A stretch of DNA of 64,000 bases from assembly GCA_963555705.1 (NCBI GenBank), contig OY743174.1:63572234-63636233 (forward strand). The letters run 5' to 3'. Made by a program: the position numbers and the translations under genes. This stretch comes from Ligustrum vulgare (taxonomy: Eukaryota; Streptophyta; Magnoliopsida; Lamiales; Oleaceae). This document shows, piece by piece, positions 13,201-25,200 of the stretch (its first letter is position 1; each line of letters opens with the position of its first letter). The notes beneath the pieces were generated by a model. It was not told the DNA's origin. It saw only the letters and a list, made by a program, of their open reading frames with translations, and made no database searches.

Positions 13201-16200
13201 TTGGATCATCTTTGTATGTTAGAGTATGTGCCAGTTGCGTAGAATTTGTCGGTTGATTCTTCCGGTCCAGCTTACCCTGTTCCTTGTTCTCTTGAAAAGG
13301 TCTCTGCCACTCTAGGAATAGGTCTCCAATTTCCTCTATCGCATTATAATCCTGTTCAATGTCATTGTCTGTCTCGTATTCTTCAGCATCGGAAACACTA
13401 TGCTCATATTTCTCTATATCCTCGATTATGCATATATCATCTTCCGCTGTTTCTTCATTCTCCCATATATTTTCCAATCCTGCATCTGTATCAATTTTCG
13501 GAATCATGTATGTTTCTGTATTGGAGGTTACTATAATGTTTCTATTGTTCTTCAAGGTCCCTGCAAATACATCTTCTATTTCCATATCATTTTCAGCTTT
13601 GTCTTCCTCCTCAGAACTCAGTACAGATTTCCTTTTACTGCCCTCCACAAGTTTGAAATGGACATTTCTGCAGCTGTATATAATCCCTTGGATGAAACAT
13701 TTGTGTTTGTCGTTTCCTAAACCCACTCTGAATAGTGTTGTCGTCTTCTTCCGCATAGACGATTCAGACTGAGTAATCCGACATTCTGTTGGGTTATTAC
13801 TGGAATTGAGAATTGGGTTTGGGTTTTTGAAATTGGTAATGATCGGTCCAAAATCAAAGTTCTTCAGAGCCGCAAGTAGTCTGTCTGAAATGGGATTAGT
13901 TTGTTTCTTGTTTCTGCGATGGTAAACTTTGGCCATGAAAGTTATTGGGCTATTTTTTAGCCCACAATTATTCAAGTTTGGCCCATATTTGTTGACCCAT
14001 TTTTTACAGCCCTTTTGAGTTATATCCCTTGTTCCTCTAACCTCCAGTGGAAGCCCGATATTTTGTCATCGTTGGAGGTACGCTGACATGCGCGCCGGTT
14101 GGATTTTCCAATGTCAGGTAATGATTCAGTTTTTCAAAAATTTCTCTGAGGCTAACAGTGTTCATCTCGTGAGCTGTAGCCATTCTTGTGTTCTGTCTGC
14201 ATCGAGCTGTAATTTGTCTTTACAGTACTGACCTCGCCGTCTTTGGGACTCTTCATGCAGCAAACCAATTTTTCTCTTTCCATCTGTATCAGAATTTTCA
14301 ACTTCTGTTGCCACGTCACACATCAATCTTACGTTTGATTCCGCCATGTCATCATCTTCTTCATCTGTTACCGTTGTTTCATCACCGGCACCTGAGTCAG
14401 CTGCTTGCTCGTTCCTGCTCATTGAAGAATCTCTTTTCATGTGGCTGCCCCGATCCATCTCCTATTTCATCCTGCAGATGCGATGGAACCTTTTCAATTT
14501 TGAGCCCATTCTTCTTCTCCTCATGTGACGATAGTGATTGCGATACTTGCAATCTAAACTGTTGTTCCTTTATCGCTATCTCTAGTTGAAACCCGTTATC
14601 AGAATTCCCTCCCGGAACCACATTACGTTGGAGATCTAAAATCAATTCATCTCTCTATTCGTCATTTTCTTCAGATCGAACTTGCTTCTCAACCAATAAT
14701 GCTTCGCCGACGGTAGCCTTATCTGATAGGAGAAATTGATCTCGCATCAACCTCTTCAAATCTGCCCATGTTTGCACAAATCGGCATTGATCTACTCGCT
14801 GAAACCACTCCCAAGCTTCGCCGTAAAAGCAAGCGACGGCAGCTTCCACCTTTTCCCTTTCCGACAGAAAACGGCTCCTAGAAAAACATTCCTCCGCTTC
14901 ACACAGCCAGTAATTTGGATTTTCGCCATAGAAGATCGATGTATCGAGTCTGCCAACTGAATCCAATCCAGAATTATTATCTTTGCTGAATTCTCCCAAC
15001 CGCTGTAAAAATTTCTCATGACTTTCCATGAACGACTCCATCTGCTTCTCCAATTCTTTGTTCCAGTCTATTGCCATTTCCACGAACCTGACTACAGTTG
15101 CTAGTTTCTGAGGCTGAATTGGTGTTGTTGATAGCTTATTATGAATCTGTCGGCTGGTACTGCTGATGCTGCAATTTTTTTTATTTATTTTTTTTTTTTT
15201 TTTGGCTTATGAGAATCGGTGCTCTGATACCAATGTTAGGTACATGCTACTGAGATATTGATTTATGAAGTATAAAGTGTATTAGAATTGCAAAATGTAA
15301 ACAATTGTAGATGAAATGATCAACTGAAAATTGACAGAACCATTCCAAGCATTCGAGAGGCTTGGTTCTCTCCCCACTTTTCTTCTAAGCTTCTTAATGC
15401 CTTCTTCCTCTGACCTCTCCATCACATTTATTGACATTCTCTCGACTCAACTACCAATTATACCCCTAATGATAACAAACTAACGAACTAACTAATTTGG
15501 GGGTTTTATCAGTGCCAAACTTTGAACAAAGCACTAATAAATGTTAATCCCTAGTATCATAGTTCTACTATACTCAAGACGCGATAAGAACGTGAAAATC
15601 AAACATTCCTAGAATGGAACGAAAAGGAGCCTACAGTGTGTCTGCAAATTGTAAATGTGAGGCTGGTGCCTTAGCCTTTCACACCTCATATCCTTCCAAC
15701 AAAGAAACCTCCTTTATCCTCTCCACTAGCCACCCTAGGAGATAATACACTAACGTGAACCAAAAAGGAGACAAGGGATCGCCTTGCTGAAATCCTCCTG
15801 AAACCCTATCCTTATCCCTTGCTTTGCCATTTATAATGATTGGAAAATAAAACCATTCCAAGACATCCATTAATCAATTTCCTCCAACTAAAACCAAAAT
15901 AATTCTTCTTCATGAAAGATCTAAAAACTCCCAATCTACATGATCATATGCCTTCTCAAAATCAACATCAAGAATTAGCCCTTTCTTCAAAGCTCGGCAT
16001 TCCTCAACCATTTCATTACTAACAACACAAATAATATTAGCTTCACAATGGCCCCTACTTATCCGGAACTTGCTCTTTCTTAACTTCACAAAGCCTATTG
16101 TATACAAGCTCGCAAACAAACTAATGATAAGAAAATCAGAAATTTTGGAATCTGGTTTTTTAGAATGAAGCACAAAAAAGTGATTTAGTTGTAGCATTGA

Positions 16201-19200
16201 CCAAATTATTATGATATAACTCCTAAAACCTGAGATAACTCACATTACTATTATGAATTAGAATAAATGGTAATGGGAAGATTTGTCCTATATGTGCAAA
16301 TTAAAACCGGGTGGATCTTTACCCGGAATAGAGCATAAACCTAAAAAGATGAAAGAGACTCATTCAGGAACAAGAAAAAACCATCATGATTTGGATTGAA
16401 TCTCTATGAGACAATACATCAATGAGAAGTACATTCAATAAGTTTAGTGACTTTTTCTATCACAAGGGAAAAAAAAAAGTTAAAATTCGTCTTTATTGAA
16501 AAATCGAATAAAAAGTCATTTCTTAGAAAGAAAAAACCTACTATGAAAAAAGAATAGGAACAAAGAAAGAGGACTTGAATCTATACATTGATTCTTTTTT
16601 TTTCGGCAATTATTTTTTGAACAATATGCGTCAAAAGGTGCATGTACGTCTCCTAAGGGATACAATTTTACCCTAATCAGCCGACTTTATTGAGAAAGAT
16701 TACTTTTTAGGCCAACAAATTGATAGTGATATCTCAAATCAACTTATTGGTCTTATGGTATATATCAGTATCGAGCTGCAATAGATTCCCTCTAATAATA
16801 TCTCAACAATCCTGACACATTCACAAGGAGAATTGTTTGGACATGCACGCTCTTATCATAATAAAAAATGACCGTCTTTCTTACCTCACCACTGGACCCC
16901 CCCCCCCCCCCCCCCAAAAAAAAAAAAAAAATCAGATTTCAATTTTTCAGGTATAATAACTCTTAAAAAAAAGAAATAAAAGAAATAGTTTCTCTTTCAA
17001 CATCCTCATCCTTCTCAAACACCTCACCTCCGCAAAATGAACAAAGGAAATGATACAAAAGTAACAGCAGATCTTCAAATAAACAGAAGACATGCAAGTT
17101 CTATAAGTTTATGAATATCTCCTAGACAAGCGAAGGTGCAAAAGTGTGTGAGGGAGAGATCAGAGGTGCAAAAGATATATGAAGATACCTGAACAGCCTG
17201 CTCAAATGCACAAGAAATACCAAGCAACTCTTGCACTTGTTTTATAGCATACGGAATCGAACGCTTGGTATCAATCAAATGGATGACAGGTAAGCAGGAG
17301 TCCATGACTACCCTCCAGGCATCGCCACTCTTCCTGACAGCTTTTTTTTCAAGAATTATATCAAGAGCCAACTCACCCTCTTGGCTCTTAGAAGGGCTCC
17401 TGATTGAAGTTGCATCAGAATTAATCCAAATTACACTTGCCGCAGAAACCATAGGATCACCTGCCGATTCATGATCAAATATACGTACACAGTCAGAGCC
17501 TCTTACAGAGAGGAGAGAGTTCATCACAATCCACTTCTTTCCAATAAAGCACAGTATGCAAAGAAATAGAAAACAAGAAATTTTAGAAGTGTTATTACAG
17601 TTAACTCTCTGAAAGAACTAGTTCATTCCCCAAATAGAATTATTTGCATCCTAGGTCAAATATAGCTAGATATTATACAGCATAAAGAAAAACAGAATAT
17701 TTCAGTTATGTTTAAGTAATAAAAACTAGAAACAAATCATATAAATACCTTTAATAATTGTTTCTAACAAAACTGGGCAAACTGTATCAGCAAGAATCTG
17801 AGAAATCCTCTCTAAATTATCATCATTTGCCCCTATCCAGAGGAACTGCAAGCATGGAGTGTCGGCCCACTTGCTTTCAGCAGAATGGCGAAAAGAACAA
17901 CAATTGCTGCAGACAAGTAAAATATCCAATATTTATGTGTTTGGACCAACTACAGAACAAAGAAAAAATTAATTTTTTATGCTAAACTAAATAAGAAATC
18001 AATCAATCAGAGAAAAAGAAACTAATGTTTTTGCAACTAAAATTATCTTATCAAATGCATAGTCTAACCAAGTAGCCATGGTTGCTATGGGTTATTATCC
18101 TACTCTAATCCATTTAGCAATCAATTAATTTGGAACTGAAATTTAAGAAAATCATAAAATATTATGCTATTTGACATTTTTCATGCTAATATTGATATAT
18201 TTTACATAAGCTATATATCTCCACTTGAGACAAAAAGGTTCTACATCATTCTTAGTGCAATTACAAGCAACAGTAGCACATTCATATAAAAATATATAAG
18301 AGAATCAAGCCCATATGATTGAAATGTTTGGCAGTACATGACCATAAAGTTTATATGCTTGAAAAGTATGGACGGCAAAAGTTGGAATCTTGATAATATT
18401 GCCAATATGTCATGCCATGTTACAGAAAGGTGGTTTGCCAACCATACTGACAAGACTCGATATTACATTTGCTTCTTTATCAATATATGTAAATATAAAC
18501 ACCTCTTACAGACTAGGCACTACTGGCTATAAATTTGAGTCAGCAAGAATCCTTTCATTACAGTTCCAAACATTCCAACTTTATACATGATTTTAATTCC
18601 AATAAAATCATATCATTTGCAATCATATCAAGTCTTTCATCTCTTCTGGCAGTTCCACCGAGATCATATTACTCCTGCGTAAATAGGAATATCTCTACAC
18701 AAGACAAGCCTTAACCACCCAAATCATCATATGCTCATATGCTGACCTTTGATCTATTACTTGCATTATCCAATCCTATACATAACATCCTCTTCAAGTC
18801 CTCGTTAATAATTGAACCAAATAATCATATCCAGCGCCACCAACCTATGTTGCATAAATAGGATCTTACTAGGAACTACTTTATAATCCTCGCATGATGA
18901 TCTACCAACATTCCTATGAAGGATAAAACCTAAAACCGATTTGAGTAATCTGTAGCCCCTTTATAGAAATTATTAGGGGTGAAAGTCTCGACTTAACAAT
19001 AAATCATAATTCATCTCAGAGTCCAAAATTTTTTCCTCCTCATTTGGTACCAAATCCAAAATTTCAGTGCACTTCATATTTTAAGATACGTTTCCTTGTG
19101 TGATTGTTCAAGTTTTCCCCAACGAACTTCTTAATTTAATAATTAGAGATTGTCGGGCCCATCCACATAGTGCCAAAAACTGTTAGTCTACATAGGAAGG

Positions 19201-22200
19201 AGCAAAAGATCACACCAATTATTAGTGTGTGTGTGTGTGTGTGTGTGTTATTATCTCTTGCAAAATATCTGAAAATCTCAGGTTACATCCGCTAATATAT
19301 TATACTTGCAAACTTCGAAATGTATGGTCATCAATTCTATTATAATGTTCTGCATCGTATCTGTCACAAATCAGCAACATTTTGGAGACAGAAATTTTAC
19401 GACCTTTTACGCAAAACTTTTAGGTGGAAACCCACAGGCCAAGTTGCAATTACATTTAAACACTGAATAAATCAAGATGCATGTCCAAAAACTATAATTG
19501 CATGCCCAGCAATGAAAAACCAACCTGAATGATAAATCTATTCTCTTAAACAGGTTCCCAACCTTTTTCTTCTTCCGATATAGATTGATGGTGTCTTGAC
19601 ATTTTTCAAGAATATCATTCATACTAATAGTTGATTGTTTGAGCTGTGTCTGCTCAACCAAGTTAAGTGAAAACGAGAAATATCAGCCACAAAATTTTGA
19701 ACAAAATAAGAAACTACAATATCCTTAAAATGATGTGAAAACCTTGTTTAAATGTAGGTGACCAACAAGGCCAGCACCAATCTCAGAACTGTCACCCGCT
19801 GTTTCAGATCGTTTGTACCTGCATGCATGAAGCAACAAGAACAAATGATATTCTCCTTAACCACCATACTTGAATCAATGAACACCTCTTAAGGTAAACA
19901 TTCCAACAATCAGAAAAACGAGGAATGTAAGCATCTAATGAAGGATGCATCACAAACAAGGGAGAAATTTATAACTTTAGAACAATGTTGAACATCACAC
20001 TACAAAGCATGAGATCATCATCTCGATTGTAATAACAGTCTTTTCATCCATGCATGTGTCCATATGAGCTGACAGAGTCATGGAAAAATCTATGGAAGAC
20101 TGCATGTACTCGACAGTGACAAAAAATTTCAAATGTAACAATGACAAAATATTCAGAAATATGTGCACAAAAAGAAAGGAGTAGCAGAAGACAAATATCA
20201 TCAGTTAAGAAGAGCGTCAATGTTTTGGGATGTAAAAGCCTGCGAGTTTTCTAAAATTGTCTTTCACAAAAGATCCAACAAGGTTATTCATCTTTCCCAA
20301 ACCCATATCCAAGCAAACGATGTAACCCCAACCAGAACTGGTTGGTTATGAAATCAAGCTATAGAGCTTGCTGCCAGGAGTGGACTAATCAGGGAAAAAA
20401 ATTAAGAAACTAAAATTAGAGCATCATTAAGGAGGATAGGGGCATCTAATAATTAGTACAAACTCATTTGAAGAAAAATATTGATAATGGAAAGAATTGT
20501 GAAGCAAGAGTTCATTTAATGTTCAATTCATGATATCATTTACCTAAAATTAGAGAAACGATTAAGAGTTAAAAAACCTTAATAGGTTCTCAGATAATAA
20601 ACAAACAGACAGGTAATAAAATCACCAAGGTTAAGTCCCAAAAGAAGATAGATGTTGAGAGAGGAAAAGGGGCATACTCTATCAAGAAATCGACTGATGC
20701 ATCCTTAAGACTGACTTTCGTCAAATGATTCTTGACCACACATGCCACATTTTCTTGGCAATGTTTTCTTCCACAATCACAATCATTTAGATATAGAATT
20801 ATCCGCCGGTCAGAACTATCATTTTTGAAATTGACTCCACAAAGTAGTATTTCCTGAGCACATAGACAGCAGAGAAAATATGTAAATAATTTGTTGCAAT
20901 CAAAATTAAAGAAAATTTAATCGAATGCATTTCCAGATTCTGAAAAGGCTAGTTACCTTCATCATCTCCCACGAAGAGTTACTACTTGGGGAAGAATCAA
21001 GAACTGCCTTGTACGCAGGATTTGACATGGCAGTTGCAGCTAACACTCCAACAGGGTCACCAGCGGCAAACTCACTTGCAATATTGGCACTGTTAACTCC
21101 ATATTCAAATTGAATGATCGATTTACTGCACATATTTCTCACAGTGCCATCGTGGCAAATCATAACATCTCGAAGGACGGCCATCAGATTCTTGAATAAT
21201 GTTCCTGGTTCAGTTAATCCTCTAGAGGAACGGACAATTACTTCTCTACTGGAGATTGAATGAACCATTTCCTGATATGGATCCAATCCTTGAAAGAGTG
21301 GTCTACCAACCAACCCATATTTCTCAGTTGGATAGTTATCACTGGAAGGATACTTGTTTTGGAATAATGATGACATAGCATTCACCAAAGTCCCAGTATA
21401 GAACTTCCCCTTATCAGCCAATTGCAACCCCAAGAATCCAATTTGCTGAACTACCTTGCTGAGAGCAGATTCACTTTTTGAATCTATAAGATGGCCTATT
21501 GCAGAAGATTTGAGTATGAAGTCTGTAACTGGTTTTTTCAAACTACGCAAGTAATTCTCCAACTGCAACGCAATAGATTCACTATAACATGCACGCAAAT
21601 CATGTAGCAATCGAGAAATCTTCTGAATATCTGCTTGGATGTTCTTTAAAACGTCCCCAGGTATGAAAAGATCTCTTAAACTAACACTGAACCCTTCCTT
21701 GTAGAGATTCTCCATCAACAGGGGTTGTAGAGAGTTGAAAAACCCCAGAACCTCCTTAGGGCCCTTCAAAAAGAAAATTGATGTGACTGTGTCGTTGACA
21801 ATGGACTGCATCACATCCCTATTAAACTCAACTCTCAATAACTCACTTTTAAAAATCGTATGTCTCTCCCCAGAACAGTCAAAGTTCAGAGGTAAAGTTA
21901 TTTGCAAAATCTGTGCAGCAGTCCAAAGAGGACCAGCTTTACAAGATTTCAACACTGCAGGACCAGGTAAAGAATTGGGGGCAAACATCGCCAATTGTTG
22001 TGCTGCAGCTTTGCTCAAGTAGTAGGTTTGGAAAATGAGTTTCAGTGATAGAAGTGAATCAATTCCCAGTTGCAGGTTGAAATTGCCAGTGTGAGAGCTA
22101 AGCAGCTGTTTCTCTACAGAGAAAAGCTCTACCACTTCTGCTTTAGCTTCAAGAGACTGGGGATAAAATAAATGGATGCAATCCCCATCAAAGTCAGCAC

Positions 22201-25200
22201 TAAGTGGACCACAAATGAGGGGATTTATCTTGACCGTATGATCATCATGAATATAGACCGAAAGAGCTTGGAGGGAATGTTTGTGCGTAGTTGGTGGTCG
22301 ATTAATAAACACTATATCTCCATCCATTATCCTACGGTGCACTATCTGCCCAGGTTTCAAAAATGTATGCCCCTTTGACCCTTCTCTCAATGAATATGTG
22401 GACAGACCATCCCTATAAGTTAAACAAAGTTTTTCATCAACCAGTCTTTGCAAGTATTCCATGTTGTGCTCGTTTACTCTCTCCTCAAAGGTGATCTTTT
22501 GGGCTATTTCGAACGGCAAACCAATCTCAGACACGCCTTTGAAGGAATCACCAGTTATCACACTACGGGAAGAAAATCCAGATCCCTTTCTAATAAACAG
22601 AGTTTTCATCTTCTCAAGCCAAGCTTTAGTAGAGGAAGCATTTATCTCTTTATTGACTCCGAAACGTGTATCTACGTCACGCGATGCCTGGTAGAGGAAA
22701 CAGAAATTGAAGAGAAACAGAGACAATTAGTCAAAACATCAATTGCAGCATATTGATCGCAATATATAAACCAAGAGGAAATCCACATAACATTGAAGAA
22801 CGAAGTGCTGGGCATGTGAGAAATAAAACGTGCACAAAGCTGCAAGTACCTTGCCCGTGCCTCTAAACTGAAAATATTGTGCTACAGCTGCCTGTAAATC
22901 ATTGGCTTCAATTTCCTGAGATTCAAAGTTTGGTGTTCCAGACCTAGAATTTTTTATGACCTCTACTTGTTTCAGCACTTTCTTAAGCAGAGTTATAGAA
23001 TAATCCTGGACAACGTAAGAACATGATAATGACTATAAGGCAGCATTGATAAGATATAATAAGGTTCAAGGAGGGAGTAGAGATTACAAGAATGTCTTAC
23101 CGTAGACATAGTACTTATCCCATCGGAAACGTCTGGAACGGACAAACAGTTTGGAGGGACTGGCAAGTGTTGCAGGATGTATCCATCTTGAGGGAAATAC
23201 CCTTTTGAATCAAGTTTTTTCCTAGTCTCCTTGGGAATTTTTTTCAATATTGCCATCACCTGACAGTTATGGAACAAAGAAAATAAGTTTGATCAGCTCT
23301 GTACTATGCCACCTGGCAGGAAGATTCAATCTCATTATAGAAGTGACATGGTAGATGGCACAAGTTCCAAGTTCAGAATTTAATCAAGAAAATCCGGCCA
23401 TTCTTTTACAAATATATGTTTCATGCTAAAGATACTATGCAACGTATATAACAGAAGGGGGGCAAATTAACCAAAAAGAATAGACAAGGATAGAAAACCT
23501 TAATCTGCGTGTGCTCGTGATGGCACAACCAAACAGGGAACGTAAAAAGGAAGAAAGACGACAACAGGGAACTGCACTTCTGTGAACACTGGAAATTATG
23601 CCTTTGTTTGATTTTCCTTTTTAGTTGCTAAAATTATAAGTTGGTAGAAATGAGTGGATGATAAATGGGTACTACTTGTCGTTGTGGGTCCTACAAAATG
23701 TGTCGTCAGAACAAATGTTTGACTTTTGAAATCTTTTTAGCAAATAAAAAGGTAACCCAAAAAAGGCTAACTAGAAACAATTAGAAAATGTCATAACTAT
23801 ATAATATAATACAAAAAAGAGCGAGCTCAATACAGGAAGCCAGATATTCCATTCCAGTTCCAGGTGGTCTTTTCAACCATACAAAGTTAATTGAAAATTT
23901 GAGATCATGCAGAAAGGTTCGATGTGTGCAATGAGAAAAAGAAATAGCAATGAACTCCTAATGGCAGCAAACATCACATATTCCTTCTTGACTTATGCAT
24001 GAAACTCTGTCCTTGTTTGAACCCCATTATAATCTTCCACATTTTTCCCTTCTTACTTTCAAGTTTCAACCACACATTCTCCAATGCATTTTCCTATCTT
24101 AATTTTTAACCACACATTTTTTTTAAAAATCACTATTCCAAAATACATTATCTCAAATAATCTAATTATAGTGGATCTCAAACAAGACTATAAATACTAA
24201 CAGTAGCATACCTGGGCTCTTGCAAAAAGTAAAATTCTAGACTGACCGGACAACAACCATAAACACAACCAAGTGGCCACATAAACTGGCAGAACACTAA
24301 GACGAGGGTTAACAAAAATAGGCAACCCAATCAATGCAGTATTACTGTTGGTAAAATCAAAATTCTCAATCTATAATTTAACTACTTGTTCAATTAAAAG
24401 ATAAGCACAACTTAACCTCAGAAGGGAGCAAAGCTCGAGAAGAGCTACGCCCGTATCGAAATCCATATTTTTCCAAGAAGTTCCACAACCCTTCTCGAAC
24501 TGATCTTGATGGTACTTTCAACTGCAAGTAACAAGCCCCATCGGTATTCCTGACCTCGTTGATTGAGATTTGTGAAGTCTCCTAAAAAATGAAGATAAAA
24601 ACCCTCAATAAACGCCTTGAAAATTTTCATTAATTGATTTGTGATTGGTGATGACTGTGCATGATAAACAAGTTATTTGAATAAGTTCCTAAGCACTGAC
24701 TTCAAATTTAACAAAAAAGATTGATTCTATTCCATTAAGAGGTTAAAACTGCTATTTCCTTGCAGTTCGACAAAACTGAACGGGTGGATTTTGGATAGGG
24801 AAAAAGGAAAAAAAACTGTATTGAAGTCATGAAAAATATTGCTCAAGAGAACAAGAGATCCCTTCAAACCATAAAAACATCCAAAAAAAATTTACATCAC
24901 ATTCTTCCAAAGAAGAAGAGCTAAAGACAAAGGAAAATCCTTAAACTACTGGATATAGATGACCATAAAAGGCCAAACAGCTTGCGACGATAGGCAACAA
25001 TATTTCACCATCTTCCAGATGAGACATACCGAAAGATGAGCAAATGCAACCACATCAATAGTCGACCAAAGCACAGAAAAATGTAAATCGTATGAGAAAC
25101 CTAGTGCTACAGGGGCATTGATTGGATTACGTAGTAATGAAAGATTCTAGAGATCCAATGGAGCTAGTAAAACAAAATATAAGATCCTAACATCGGCCAT

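Larger units (their letters stand above)
8864..13990 (-). mobile_element. L1-like LINE, same sense as NRPE1
   Basis: The 3' end is an A-rich tail (T-rich on the plus strand, about 8843-8864) after AATAAAATTTTTGTTTCC. Reading on the minus strand, an ORF1-like region (13975 to 12781) is followed by ORF2 with endonuclease, reverse transcriptase and a C-terminal region. The 5' limit is uncertain and is set where the ORF1-like frame begins. No target duplication was found. ORF2 is broken by frameshifts and a stop, so the copy is dead. A second, truncated copy of the same family lies at 25868-26330 in opposite orientation. Confidence 0.85.
6667..17188 (-). other. 10.5-kb NRPE1 intron filled with transposable elements
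   Basis: The intron between NRPE1 coding exons 13 and 14 runs from a GTATCT donor (17188) to a TATAG acceptor (6667). From low to high coordinates it holds a CT microsatellite, a MITE-like element, an L1 LINE in the same sense as the gene, the gag/PBS/LTR end of a Ty3-type element, an L1 reverse-transcriptase relic and a chloroplast clpP fragment. The remainder (6670-7190, 7330-8130 and 16780-17180) shows nothing I recognise apart from a C/A homopolymer tract. Confidence 0.9.

Noticed and set aside
9438..13772. Several plus-strand frames of 60-137 codons
   Set aside because: They are antisense to the LINE frames, which carry recognisable endonuclease and reverse-transcriptase motifs.
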